Assembly: GCF_013377905.1 (NCBI RefSeq)
Contig: NZ_JABKAV010000001.1
Coordinates: forward strand, 147,254-211,253
Direction: 5' to 3'
From: Hymenobacter terrestris
GTDB lineage: Bacteria > Bacteroidota > Bacteroidia > Cytophagales > Hymenobacteraceae
Length of the DNA stretch: 64,000 nucleotides
Both the position numbers and the translations under genes were made by a program. Shown one piece after another: positions 17,510 through 25,550 of the stretch (its first letter is position 1; each line of letters begins with the position of its first letter). Below the pieces are notes generated by a model that made no database searches, was not told the origin of the DNA, and saw only the letters and a list, made by a program, of their open reading frames with translations.

Positions 17510-18301
17510 ATGAAACACGCTTTTCAATACGTTTGCCTGACCGCGCTGCTGAGCGCCGCTGCCCTTGCCCCCGCTTTCGCTCAGCAGAAACTCAAGTACC
17601 CCAAAGCGCCGCCCGCCAATGCCGTTTACGAGGCCGTAGAGCAGCCGGCCCTACCCGCCGGCGGCCTGGAAGCCTTCGCTAAATACCTGGCCGACAACCA
17701 GCAATACCCTACTGCCGCGCTGCAGGCCGGCGCGCAGGGCACGGTAACGGTGAATTTTGTGGTGGAGAAAACCGGCTCGCTCTCGGGCGTGGCCGTTGCC
17801 CAGCCTGGCAACGCCCTGCTCGATGCCGAAGCCGTGCGCCTGATTAAAGCTGCCCCCCGCTGGACACCCGCCCGGCACCGCGGTGGCATCGTGCGCCAAA
17901 GCCAGACCGTACCCGTCACGTTCCAGATTCCGGGCGAAGCAGGCGCGGCGGCCACAACCCCGGCTCCGGCCAGTGCAGCCGACGGCGGTACCCAGGTGGT
18001 AACGGCCGACCGGCCGGCGCGGCCCGTGGGCGGCACCGAGGCGTTTTTCGAGTGGATTCAAACCAACCAGAAATACCCCGCCCTGGCGCTGCAGCGCAAA
18101 ATTGATGGCAAGGTGATGATGGAGTTCATCATAGAAAAGGACGGCTCACTCACCGATATCAAGCCGATAAAGCGCTTGGGCTCGGGGCTCGATGAGGAGG
18201 CCATCCGGCTACTGAAGGCGGCCCCTAAGTGGGAGCCAGCCCTGTATAAAGGCCAGCCGATAAAGCAAAAGATGGTGCTGCCGGTTGTATTCTCTTTATA
18301 A
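17510..18301 (+). CDS. Exported protein with two TonB C-terminal domains
   Basis: A 263-residue protein with a cleavable-looking signal peptide (1-22, ending APAFAQQ) and two TonB-C domains (about 50-140 and 172-263). Each has the family pattern: YPTAALQAGAQGTVTVNFVV with AVRLIKAAPRWTPA in the first, and KYPALALQRKIDGKVMMEFI with AIRLLKAAPKWEPA in the second. It lacks the N-terminal membrane anchor and long Pro-rich periplasmic linker of a classical TonB, so energy transfer to outer-membrane receptors is doubtful; such proteins are nonetheless annotated as energy transducer TonB. The ATG at 17510 is chosen for the signal peptide. The cyclase gene follows after 85 bases. Confidence 0.87.
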   Translation: MKHAFQYVCLTALLSAAALAPAFAQQKLKYPKAPPANAVYEAVEQPALPAGGLEAFAKYLADNQQYPTAALQAGAQGTVTVNFVVEKTGSLSGVAVAQPGNALLDAEAVRLIKAAPRWTPARHRGGIVRQSQTVPVTFQIPGEAGAAATTPAPASAADGGTQVVTADRPARPVGGTEAFFEWIQTNQKYPALALQRKIDGKVMMEFIIEKDGSLTDIKPIKRLGSGLDEEAIRLLKAAPKWEPALYKGQPIKQKMVLPVVFSL

Positions 18302-18386
18302 GCCCGACCGTTAGCAGGTAGTTGCCCGCCCTCGACGAGCAACCAACCGTCACTCGCGCACCCAATCCTGCCTCCGTCCTTCCGTT

Positions 18387-19961
18387 ATGCTGTCTCCGCT
18401 GCCGCTGCTTTCTGCCCCGCCCGTTGCCTTCGGCACGCCCCTGCCGCTGCCCACCAACCACCCCATCTGGCCCTATCAGGCGCGGTTCCGGCAGGCGGCC
18501 CAAACGGTAGCCAACGGCCTGTTCGACGCCCTCGACGAAGACCTCGACCCGTACGTGTACCTGCTGGCACTGCCCCTAACGGCCGCCGGGCGCATCCATA
18601 ACGACCTGTACGCGGCGGCCGAATTCGAGCCCGCCGACTCGGCCGTGTCCGCTCACCATTTCGCGCGGGTACTCGAGCGGGGCAAGGCCCTGCAGCTGGC
18701 GCACAACTGGGAACTCACCACCGACCCCGACGTGGAAAGTGAGGATATGCAGCGCCGCAAGCAGTTTGGCCGGGGTGTGCGCCTGGCCGTGCAGGAAGTG
18801 CTCGACGAGCTGGATGCTGCCGACAAGCGGCTGTCGTTTGCCGGCTGGCCGGCCCAGATTGGCCAATTCGCAGTAATGCCCGTGCTCCGGCTCAACCGCA
18901 AGGTGTACAACAGCTACCCCTCGCTGCAGCCCAACCGTTTTTATACCGATGGCCGCCAGCTGCCCCATTCGCTTATTCAGGCGGCTATTCTGCGCTTCAA
19001 CGAAGACTGCATCAAGTCGCTGACCGAGCCGGAGCCGGGGTCAGGCCTGCTCATTCGACCTCGAGACGCCGACGAAATTATCCGCTCGGCGGGTAAGCTG
19101 TTTATGGATACGCCGGCCCAGGATATGGGCATGAACCCGGCCGCCACCAAGCTGTTCGCCACCTGCAACACCATTTCGTCGTTGCGCTACGAAGGGGCCG
19201 AAGGCGTGGGTAAGCTGCTGCTGGCCCGCCGCGGCCACCCCAACTTAGCAGAGGTATTCGCCCTCACCTGCCCCACCCCGCTCACCGATTACCGAGCCGT
19301 GCGCAAGCTGCTCGAAATGACGACCTCCGATGTGAGCCTGCTGGCCGACGGCGAGAACGTGTACGCATTGGGCCGGCAAATCGGCCAGTACGATGCCGCC
19401 CGGGAGGATTTGTTCGTCATCAGCTTTATCACCCACTATGCCTGGGAGTTTCAGCACGGCGGGCAGGTACTCATGCGCGCCCACTACGGCCACCCCAGCC
19501 TGCCCCGCGCCCGCCTCAACCGCACTAAGTTCCGCCGCGACCTGCGCCGCACGTTTGAGCTCACCGATTCGGCTAAAGTGGAAAAGCTCTGGGACGTGGT
19601 ACTCGAAGCCAGCCGCCAAAAGCACGGCACGCTGCTCGTTATCACCACCGAGGCGCTGGCTGAAGCTGACCGCCTCAAGCTGCAGTGTACCCTCATCGAG
19701 CCCGTGCCGCTCACCCCGCTCATCACCCGCCTTGTCACGGCCATCGACGGGGCTGTGCTCCTCGACCCGGACGCGTTCTGCTACTCCATCGGCGTGATTC
19801 TGGACGGCAAGGCTACCGGCCGCGGCACCAGCACCCGCGGGGCCCGTTACAACTCGGCCATCCGCTACGTCGAAAGCAGCCCCTATCCCTGCCTGGCCAT
19901 TGTAGTAAGCGAAGACGGCCTGATGGACGTGATTACGAAGGACAGTATGCTCGAGGAGTAG
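18387..19961 (+). CDS. Predicted diadenylate cyclase (DAC/DisA_N domain) with DACNV-like sensor region
   Basis: A 524-residue soluble protein. The last 75 residues match the diadenylate cyclase fold that makes c-di-AMP from two ATP: DGA (454-456), hydrophobic strand YSIGVILDG, then RGARYNSA (484-491) in the place of the usual GTRHRAA, and AIVVSEDG near the end. The long N-terminal part (about 1-390) has no motif I can assign with certainty; its size and pairing fit the DACNV sensor-domain group described for this enzyme class. The RHR motif of characterised cyclases reads R487-Y488-N489 here, so activity is not assured. No known c-di-AMP phosphodiesterase or receptor gene is adjacent. The upstream neighbour is the double TonB-C gene. 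Confidence 0.78.
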   Translation: MLSPLPLLSAPPVAFGTPLPLPTNHPIWPYQARFRQAAQTVANGLFDALDEDLDPYVYLLALPLTAAGRIHNDLYAAAEFEPADSAVSAHHFARVLERGKALQLAHNWELTTDPDVESEDMQRRKQFGRGVRLAVQEVLDELDAADKRLSFAGWPAQIGQFAVMPVLRLNRKVYNSYPSLQPNRFYTDGRQLPHSLIQAAILRFNEDCIKSLTEPEPGSGLLIRPRDADEIIRSAGKLFMDTPAQDMGMNPAATKLFATCNTISSLRYEGAEGVGKLLLARRGHPNLAEVFALTCPTPLTDYRAVRKLLEMTTSDVSLLADGENVYALGRQIGQYDAAREDLFVISFITHYAWEFQHGGQVLMRAHYGHPSLPRARLNRTKFRRDLRRTFELTDSAKVEKLWDVVLEASRQKHGTLLVITTEALAEADRLKLQCTLIEPVPLTPLITRLVTAIDGAVLLDPDAFCYSIGVILDGKATGRGTSTRGARYNSAIRYVESSPYPCLAIVVSEDGLMDVITKDSMLEE

Positions 19962-19972
19962 GTTTTAGGGGA

Positions 19973-20074
19973 GAACGTCATTCAGAGCGAAGCGAAGAAT
20001 CTCGCGTGAATTGTTGAACAACAACTGTTGTAAAGGTTCACGCGAGATTCTTCGCTCCGCTCTGAATGACATTC
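19973..20074. repeat. Palindromic repeat, family A (GAACGTCATTCAGAGC)
   Basis: Arms 19973-20010 and 20037-20074 pair over 38 positions with two mismatches, around a 26-base loop. The same arm occurs as a pair at 55472-55573 and singly at 49778. It separates the convergent cyclase and DUF4442 genes and probably folds as a 3'-end hairpin for both. Confidence 0.85.
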
Positions 20075-20092
20075 TTTTTTAAGCCAAAAAAA

Positions 20093-20608
20093 TCACCGCT
20101 TGCCCCGGAACGACCACGTAACCCGAAATACGGCCACTGTGTCGCCGGCTTCGTCGGTGCCGGTGCTAGTGGCCAGCACGGTGCGGCCCTCGCCGGTGGC
20201 GCGGCTTTCGGCAATGGCTTGGCCGATGGCTGCCCCATCGGGACAGGTAAAGCGGATAAGGCCCACGGCTTTCTTGGTGAAATCGGCTTCCAGGCCTACT
20301 ACGAGCATGGAAACCGGCCCGCCGCTCTGCACGTGCATCATGGCCAGCAGGCCGCTGGCCATTTCGGCCGCCATGCTCAGGCAGGCGAAATAGATACTCC
20401 GAAACGGATTCTGAGTAAGGTACTTATAGGGCACCGTAACGACGCAACGCTCCGGCTGTACCTCGGCCAGGCGCAGGCCGGCCAGGTAGGCCATGGGCAG
20501 CTTGCGCAGCATAAATAACTTCAGCTTCAACGGGTTGCTGATGTCGCGGCGAAACTTCTCCAGGCGGGCGGTATCGGGGGCAGCAACGGAAGCGGGTTGG
20601 TTGGACAT
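20093..20608 (-). CDS. DUF4442 hotdog-fold protein (thioesterase-like)
   Basis: A 171-residue protein matching the DUF4442 family, a branch of the hotdog thioesterase superfamily. Recognisable features are LAGLRLAEVQPERCVVTVPY, the NPFRSIYFACLSMAAEMASG helix and the closing strand VAVFRVTWSFRG. Superfamily members hydrolyse acyl-CoA thioesters, but DUF4442 proteins have no settled substrate. No catalytic residue can be assigned from sequence alone. The ATG at 20608 (MSNQPASVAA) is preferred over one six codons upstream; both are possible. It stands alone between two divergent or convergent neighbours. Confidence 0.82.
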   Translation of the reverse strand: MSNQPASVAAPDTARLEKFRRDISNPLKLKLFMLRKLPMAYLAGLRLAEVQPERCVVTVPYKYLTQNPFRSIYFACLSMAAEMASGLLAMMHVQSGGPVSMLVVGLEADFTKKAVGLIRFTCPDGAAIGQAIAESRATGEGRTVLATSTGTDEAGDTVAVFRVTWSFRGKR

Positions 20609-20736
20609 GGCGGGCGGGTTTTCCACAAGAAACGAAAATTGCTCGTCATGCCGAGTAAATCTCCCTTTGGCTCCTGCCTGGGCAGCAGCAGCCCCTCCCC
20701 TTTTCGAGTAGCAGCGGCTTTTGGCAGCCGGAAACG

Positions 20737-21294
20737 CTAATTTCGGTGTTTTTTAGCTGGGGCTGGTTGCTGTCCGGGCGCCTCGGCCGGAGCCGCCGCG
20801 GCGGGCCGCACCACCAGTTCCTGATAGCCAAAAGTGGGGTCGGTTTCACGCCGGAAATCCAGGGCCGGCAACTCGCCGATAACCAACTCGGCGGTGGTAT
20901 AAATGATGTTGCCGTCGAGCAGGTGGCCGCCCAGCGTGCGGCCCGTCGAGTCGGCCACCGAGAGGTGCAGGTGGCTGCCATTGACTGAGAGCGTACCAAC
21001 CAGCGACACGATTTCGAAATGGCCCTGGTATACCGTGGGCCCCTCCTGGTTGGCCAGCCGAAGCGTGGTCGTCGTCAGGCTACCCACGCCGGTGAGGATG
21101 CAGGCCGCCCGCAGGTTATGGGCCTGCGCGAAGGCCAGCAGCTCGCGCCGTAAGTCCTGCCCCGGCTTCAGCCGCAGGGCATACGTGCGCAAAGGCGAGG
21201 CAACGGCGGCATCGGTAGCGGGCATAGCAGGAACAGTTTGGGCAGCGGCCGGGGCAGTTATAAGCAGTAGCGCCGCGAGCAACAGACGAGGCAT
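20737..21294 (-). CDS. Exported PPC/DUF296-domain protein
   Basis: A 185-residue protein. Residues 1-18 form a signal peptide (LLLAALLLITAPAAAQ). Residues about 34-150 match the PPC (plants and prokaryotes conserved, DUF296) domain: YALRLKPGQDLRRELLAFA, CILTGVGSLTTTTLRLANQ, FEIVSLVGTLS and HLHLSVAD with GGHLLDG. The His-rich HLHLS...GGHL positions are a likely metal site in bacterial PPC proteins. In plants the domain accompanies AT-hooks and acts in the nucleus; in bacteria its role is unknown. Export from the cytoplasm, if the signal peptide is real, argues against a DNA-binding role. The C-terminal 30 residues are Ala/Pro rich and disordered. Confidence 0.83.
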   Translation of the reverse strand: MPRLLLAALLLITAPAAAQTVPAMPATDAAVASPLRTYALRLKPGQDLRRELLAFAQAHNLRAACILTGVGSLTTTTLRLANQEGPTVYQGHFEIVSLVGTLSVNGSHLHLSVADSTGRTLGGHLLDGNIIYTTAELVIGELPALDFRRETDPTFGYQELVVRPAAAAPAEAPGQQPAPAKKHRN

Positions 21295-21375
21295 GGGCAG
21301 TTGAATAGTCAGAGTTGAAAGGTAGCTACTCAGCTTTGTTTGCTGCGCGCTTCGCGCACATCGTTGACCGATTAT

Positions 21376-21439
21376 AAAAGCCGCCGCAACCTCATAGCGC
21401 GAGGTTGGAGCTTCTCGCTACGAGGTTGCGGCGGCTTTT
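21376..21439. terminator. Long hairpin terminator
   Basis: The arm AAAAGCCGCCGCAACCTC (21376-21393) pairs perfectly with 21422-21439, and the inner stem continues imperfectly. It lies 19 bases beyond the stop of the DUF3857 gene that ends at 21458, upstream of the PPC gene. A and T runs flank it on both sides. Confidence 0.75.
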
Positions 21440-21457
21440 GGCACGAGCCATAAACGC

Positions 21458-23437
21458 CTATTTCTTCTCCAGCACCAGCACCACTTTATTGAAATTAGCG
21501 GCCGCATTTACCACTTCGCGAAAGGCCTGAAAATCAGCTTTGGGCCAGCGGATCTGGCGGTAGTACTCGCGGATGGTGACCGTGACCTGCTGGCCCTGCT
21601 GCGCGTAGTCGGACTGGAACAGGAACTCGGGACCGGCGGCGGTGGGGCCAGCCTGCACGTCCATGTTCAGATCATTCAGGTTGCGCACCTGATAGCCGGC
21701 CGGCAGCGTGAACGTGATAGTGCGGTTGTAGCGGCGGTTGAATTCGTTTTCCACGTCAAACTGCCGCTCTTCGCTCTGGTACAGCTCCGACTGCGGCCCG
21801 AGCAGCGTCCCGACTTTAAACAGGTATTTGGGTCCGGCCCGGTCGAGCAGCGCCACCGACTCCAGCGTCGCATCCACGATAAACGGCTTCTCCAGCGGAT
21901 TCAGGCCACTTTCCCCGTTCGTTACAGTCACCTTCTGGAAAACGGCATCAGGCACATTGGGTTTAATGATGCTTTCCAGCACTTCCTGGCGCTTATCGTC
22001 GGGTACGAAGGCTAAAAATGGCTGGATGGGCTGGGCCGAGTAGCCGCCCAGCGTCTGTTTGATGGTAACCGTGCTTTTGTCGAGGTTGGGGGCAAACTGC
22101 ACCTGAATGGCGAGGTCGTTCGGGCTCTGGTCGGCGGTAGTAGTAGGGATGTCGCCGAGCGTGCCCACGGCCGTTTCTGTGCTGCCCAGCTGCACACGGC
22201 GCACAAACAGGCCCTTGTTGGCCGTCCACTCGGCCGGAATCAGGGGCAGGCGGTAATCGGCGCGGCCAGGGGCCAGCCACTGCTTGGTGGCGGGCAGGTA
22301 GAACGCCGGATTATCGAGGTAGTTCCAGGTATCGAAGGCCTCATCGAAGGCCGTTTCGGTACGGTCGGTGGTCATCACCAACTCGTTGGCAATGTTCAGG
22401 CGACTGAACAGCGCGGCAAACAGGCGGGCGGCGCCCATATCGGAGGCGGCGCGGGCGGCCAGCACGTCGGTGAGCTTTTCGGGGCCGCCGGCCGTGCCCA
22501 GCTGGAAGTTGGTTTTGAGGTAATTCTCCAAAACTGGCAGGGGCTGGTCCGCAGGCAATTTGAGCTGCTTCAGCAGTTTGTCCACAGCCTTCAGCTCGTC
22601 CTTGTTCCACTGGTATATCCGCTCGTGGAGGTAGCTGGCAGCATCGGACCAAGTGTAGGCCCGACGACGGCCCTGGTTGGCGTTGTAGGCCAGCTTGTAC
22701 TCGAGGCGCTGACGCTGGGCAGCGGCGTGAGCAAAGCCCTCCTCGCGCAGGGCCGGCACATCGCGCAGCGAAAGGCCGATGATGCGCTTGCCCTCCCGCA
22801 CGGAATCGGGCAGCAGGCCGCCGGGGTAGCGGTACATCTCAAACGTCAGGTTTTCGGGCGTGATGAGCTCCACCCGCAGGTCGCGCACGGGTACCTCACT
22901 CTGCAGGTATACCCGGCCAAACGACTGCACGGGCCGCTCGCGGGTAAACAGGTACTCGATTTCGCTGCCCTTCTCCACGCCTTCCACGGCAAACACCTTG
23001 AAGCCGCGGCCACCATCCTCGTCCTTGAGCTCCTTCATGTTGCTCTCGGCCACATCCACAATCACGCCCCGGGGGCTGATGGTGCGGGCCTTAAGCTGCA
23101 CGATGCGCCCGCCCTCCTGCACCGGCAGGTAAATTTTATTGAACCGCTCGATGCCGTCGGAAGAATTCACGCGCACAATGCGGTGGTCGACCGAGTACAG
23201 GCGCATTTCCTGCCGGGCATTGGGCGCCAGCTCTTCGGTCCGGAAGTCGCGCAGCACCACGGCGGGTTGCTGGGCTTCGGCAGCTGTAAGAGTTGCGGGT
23301 TTGCGCTTGGCTTCCCAGTCGTAGCGGGCGTGGGTGAGCGTGGCGGGCAGAGCCTGGGCGTGCAGCAGCGCGGGCAGAAGCAGCAGCGCCAGTGCTAGCA
23401 GGCGGCCGGCCGAGAAGGAGGTTAGATAGTTGGTCAC
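21458..23437 (-). CDS. DUF3857 exported protein with degenerate transglutaminase-like domain
   Basis: A 659-residue exported protein with a signal peptide (about 1-28, ending LLHAQ). The N-terminal DUF3857 domain (about 55-260) is recognised by YSVDHRIVRVNSSDGIERFN and FTRERPVQSFGRVYLQSEVP. The middle (about 290-420) has the layout of a transglutaminase-like fold, yet the usual GDCKDMA cysteine motif is absent, so this copy is probably not catalytic. The last third is beta-rich. Its upstream neighbour on the same strand is a second DUF3857 protein with an intact motif, separated by a GC-rich repeat. Function in Bacteroidota is unknown; likely periplasmic. Confidence 0.83.
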   Translation of the reverse strand: MTNYLTSFSAGRLLALALLLLPALLHAQALPATLTHARYDWEAKRKPATLTAAEAQQPAVVLRDFRTEELAPNARQEMRLYSVDHRIVRVNSSDGIERFNKIYLPVQEGGRIVQLKARTISPRGVIVDVAESNMKELKDEDGGRGFKVFAVEGVEKGSEIEYLFTRERPVQSFGRVYLQSEVPVRDLRVELITPENLTFEMYRYPGGLLPDSVREGKRIIGLSLRDVPALREEGFAHAAAQRQRLEYKLAYNANQGRRRAYTWSDAASYLHERIYQWNKDELKAVDKLLKQLKLPADQPLPVLENYLKTNFQLGTAGGPEKLTDVLAARAASDMGAARLFAALFSRLNIANELVMTTDRTETAFDEAFDTWNYLDNPAFYLPATKQWLAPGRADYRLPLIPAEWTANKGLFVRRVQLGSTETAVGTLGDIPTTTADQSPNDLAIQVQFAPNLDKSTVTIKQTLGGYSAQPIQPFLAFVPDDKRQEVLESIIKPNVPDAVFQKVTVTNGESGLNPLEKPFIVDATLESVALLDRAGPKYLFKVGTLLGPQSELYQSEERQFDVENEFNRRYNRTITFTLPAGYQVRNLNDLNMDVQAGPTAAGPEFLFQSDYAQQGQQVTVTIREYYRQIRWPKADFQAFREVVNAAANFNKVVLVLEKK

Positions 23438-23480
23438 GAAGGGAAAATTCGGAGGGAGATAAAGAAGTATACTACCCGCT

Positions 23481-23568
23481 GTAGGGGCGGGGCTTGTCCC
23501 CGTCCGCCGCCAGAACGATTACCGTTGCAGCGACACGAATGGCGGGCGAGGACAAGCCACGCCCCTAC
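23481..23568. repeat. GC-rich GTAGGGGCGGGGC repeat
   Basis: An 88-base copy with arms GTAGGGGCGGGGCTTGTCCC and its imperfect complement ending GCCCCTAC, and a spacer with GAATGGCGGGCGAGGAC. It lies between the two DUF3857 genes and may separate their transcripts. Confidence 0.75.
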
Positions 23569-23582
23569 GCCACAACTCAACT

Positions 23583-25550
23583 TCAGGCCTTTTTGCGCTT
23601 GAGGATGATGGCGTCGCGGTAGGCGGCGTTGAGCTGGTCGACGACGGTATTCCACTGGGCGAACCGAGCGGGCTCCAGCAGCAGGTAATCCACGTAGATT
23701 TCCTTTTGCTGAATGATTTTGTTGCCCTCCCGCGAGTAGCGGATGGAGAAGCCCAGCATGTCGGCGCGGCCCTCGGTGTTGGGCGGCAGGTAGGTTACCT
23801 CGTAGCCGGCGGGCACCTCAAACTCGGTGCGAAACAGGTTGGTCTGGTGGTAGTCGTTCACGCGGGCCAGGGTGCGCTTGGCGGGGTCGAGGCGGTCAGC
23901 ACTGTAGCGCTGGTCGAGGTTGAGGTTGACGTACACTTCATCGTCGAGCCGCTGCACGTAGTCCTGCAGGCGGTAGTCGTAGTCCACCGTCAGGGCCTGG
24001 TCGCGGGCATCGAGGTGGTGCACGGCGTACTGATCGACGAAAAACTTGTTGTTGCCACGCTCCAGCAGGCTCTTCACGGCTTTGGCTTCCTCGGTCGGGT
24101 TCAGGCCATCAAGCGCATAGCTCTGGTTGACTTTGGCGTAGCCGCTCAGGGCCAAATGGCCCCGGCCGCGCAAGCCGGTTGTACCATCGAGCACCACTAC
24201 CGAGCTATCGACGGTGCGGCTGCGCTGGCGCGCCATCACGGGCACGGGCACCACCCGGCTGTTCTGCCCATCGAGGGCCAGCAGCGCATCCTTGCCCTGA
24301 ATCATGGACGAGGGCATGCCGTAGGGCGTGTACTTGCTGGTGGCATCGAGGAACACGTACTGGCCGGGGCGGGGCTCGTAGGTGGTTATCATGTGGTTAT
24401 CGACGCCGGGCGTGGCCAGCTCGGCATAGCGGTAGGGCAGGTCGCGGGTGCCAATCCAGGTGCGGTACGATTTCACGCCGGCCAGCCGTAGCATCTCGTG
24501 CAGCAGGTTGGCCATGTCTTTGCAGTCGCCGTAACGGTTGGCGTACACGCGGCCGGCATCATTCGGCACGAAGCCGCGCAGACCATTTTCGAAGGCAATG
24601 TAGCGCACATGGTCCTGCACCCAGTAGTAGATGCGGGCCACCTTTTCGGGCTCGGTGCGCACGCCGGCCGTCAACGAATCCACAACCTGGCGTAGGGCGG
24701 AGCTTTCCTGCTTATCAAGGTTTTTCACGAAGCCCGCGTACAGGTTGTACAGCTCGGGCACGCCACCCAGCAACCGGCGCGGCTGCCCGTTCACCTGCGC
24801 TTCCTCCACGAAATACACCAGGTGGGGCAGGTAGTAAAGTAGCTCCGGCCCATCGGTTTCGTTGGGCATGGCCGGCAGGTTGTCGGCTGCCCAGCGGTGA
24901 ATTACGTTGGCCCCCTTCTCCTGGCGGGTATAGGTGACTTTACCGGCCGGGATGTTGAACTGCTTGGTGTTGAGGCGCACCGTGCGCGGAGCCGTTATTA
25001 CCAGCTCGGCGTGCAGCATGGGCACGTGGCTGGCAAACTGGAAGGGCAGCAGAAACCGGGCGTCGGAGTGGCGCACGGCGTAGTCGGACACGGTGCGCAC
25101 GCCGGGCACCACCGCCGGGTAGCCGAACTTCACCACCCGTACATCGTCGAAGAAAATGCCCGGTCGGATATCGAACTTGTCCTTGAACTCGGTGACCTTG
25201 ATGGCTTTGTAGCCGTTGCCGGCGGGCACAAGCGTGCGGGCCTCGATGCTTTGGAGGCGGTTGAAGTGGGAGCTGTACACCTGGTCGGGCGCGTACATGG
25301 CCGACTGTGGCCCCAAGTGCAGCATGTCGTAGTGGTGGCGGGTCAGCACCTGCACCGAGTCGCCCTTCACCTCCACCGTCAGCTCCTGGCGGTAGTCGAG
25401 GAATACGGCTTTTTCGGCGGGGTACTGCTGCCGGAGCTGGGCCAGCTGCGCCCCCGGGTTCTGGGCCCGCGCCGGCCGGCTCATTACCAGCGCCAGCAGC
25501 AGCAGCACCCAGAAGGCCGGGGCGCGGCGGCTCGTTTTAGCGGCTTCCAT
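23583..25550 (-). CDS. DUF3857 / transglutaminase-like exported protein
   Basis: A 655-residue exported protein. Signal peptide residues about 1-30 (WVLLLLALVMSRPARAQ). DUF3857 domain (about 60-250) is followed by a transglutaminase-like core (about 285-390) with the expected Cys in NRYGDCKDMANLLHEML and a downstream His in GVDNHMITTYEPR and Asp in YVFLDATSKY, the usual Cys-His-Asp order. It could be a cysteine protease or crosslinking enzyme of the periplasm; the substrate is unknown. The ATG at 25550 gives the signal peptide and overlaps the end of the upstream MORN gene by 14 bases, which points to translational coupling. Confidence 0.87.
   Translation of the reverse strand: MEAAKTSRRAPAFWVLLLLALVMSRPARAQNPGAQLAQLRQQYPAEKAVFLDYRQELTVEVKGDSVQVLTRHHYDMLHLGPQSAMYAPDQVYSSHFNRLQSIEARTLVPAGNGYKAIKVTEFKDKFDIRPGIFFDDVRVVKFGYPAVVPGVRTVSDYAVRHSDARFLLPFQFASHVPMLHAELVITAPRTVRLNTKQFNIPAGKVTYTRQEKGANVIHRWAADNLPAMPNETDGPELLYYLPHLVYFVEEAQVNGQPRRLLGGVPELYNLYAGFVKNLDKQESSALRQVVDSLTAGVRTEPEKVARIYYWVQDHVRYIAFENGLRGFVPNDAGRVYANRYGDCKDMANLLHEMLRLAGVKSYRTWIGTRDLPYRYAELATPGVDNHMITTYEPRPGQYVFLDATSKYTPYGMPSSMIQGKDALLALDGQNSRVVPVPVMARQRSRTVDSSVVVLDGTTGLRGRGHLALSGYAKVNQSYALDGLNPTEEAKAVKSLLERGNNKFFVDQYAVHHLDARDQALTVDYDYRLQDYVQRLDDEVYVNLNLDQRYSADRLDPAKRTLARVNDYHQTNLFRTEFEVPAGYEVTYLPPNTEGRADMLGFSIRYSREGNKIIQQKEIYVDYLLLEPARFAQWNTVVDQLNAAYRDAIILKRKKA

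Noticed and set aside
19973..20074. CRISPR array candidate because of repeated hairpins
   Set aside because: The palindromes are single elements scattered tens of kilobases apart, without regular spacers or cas genes.
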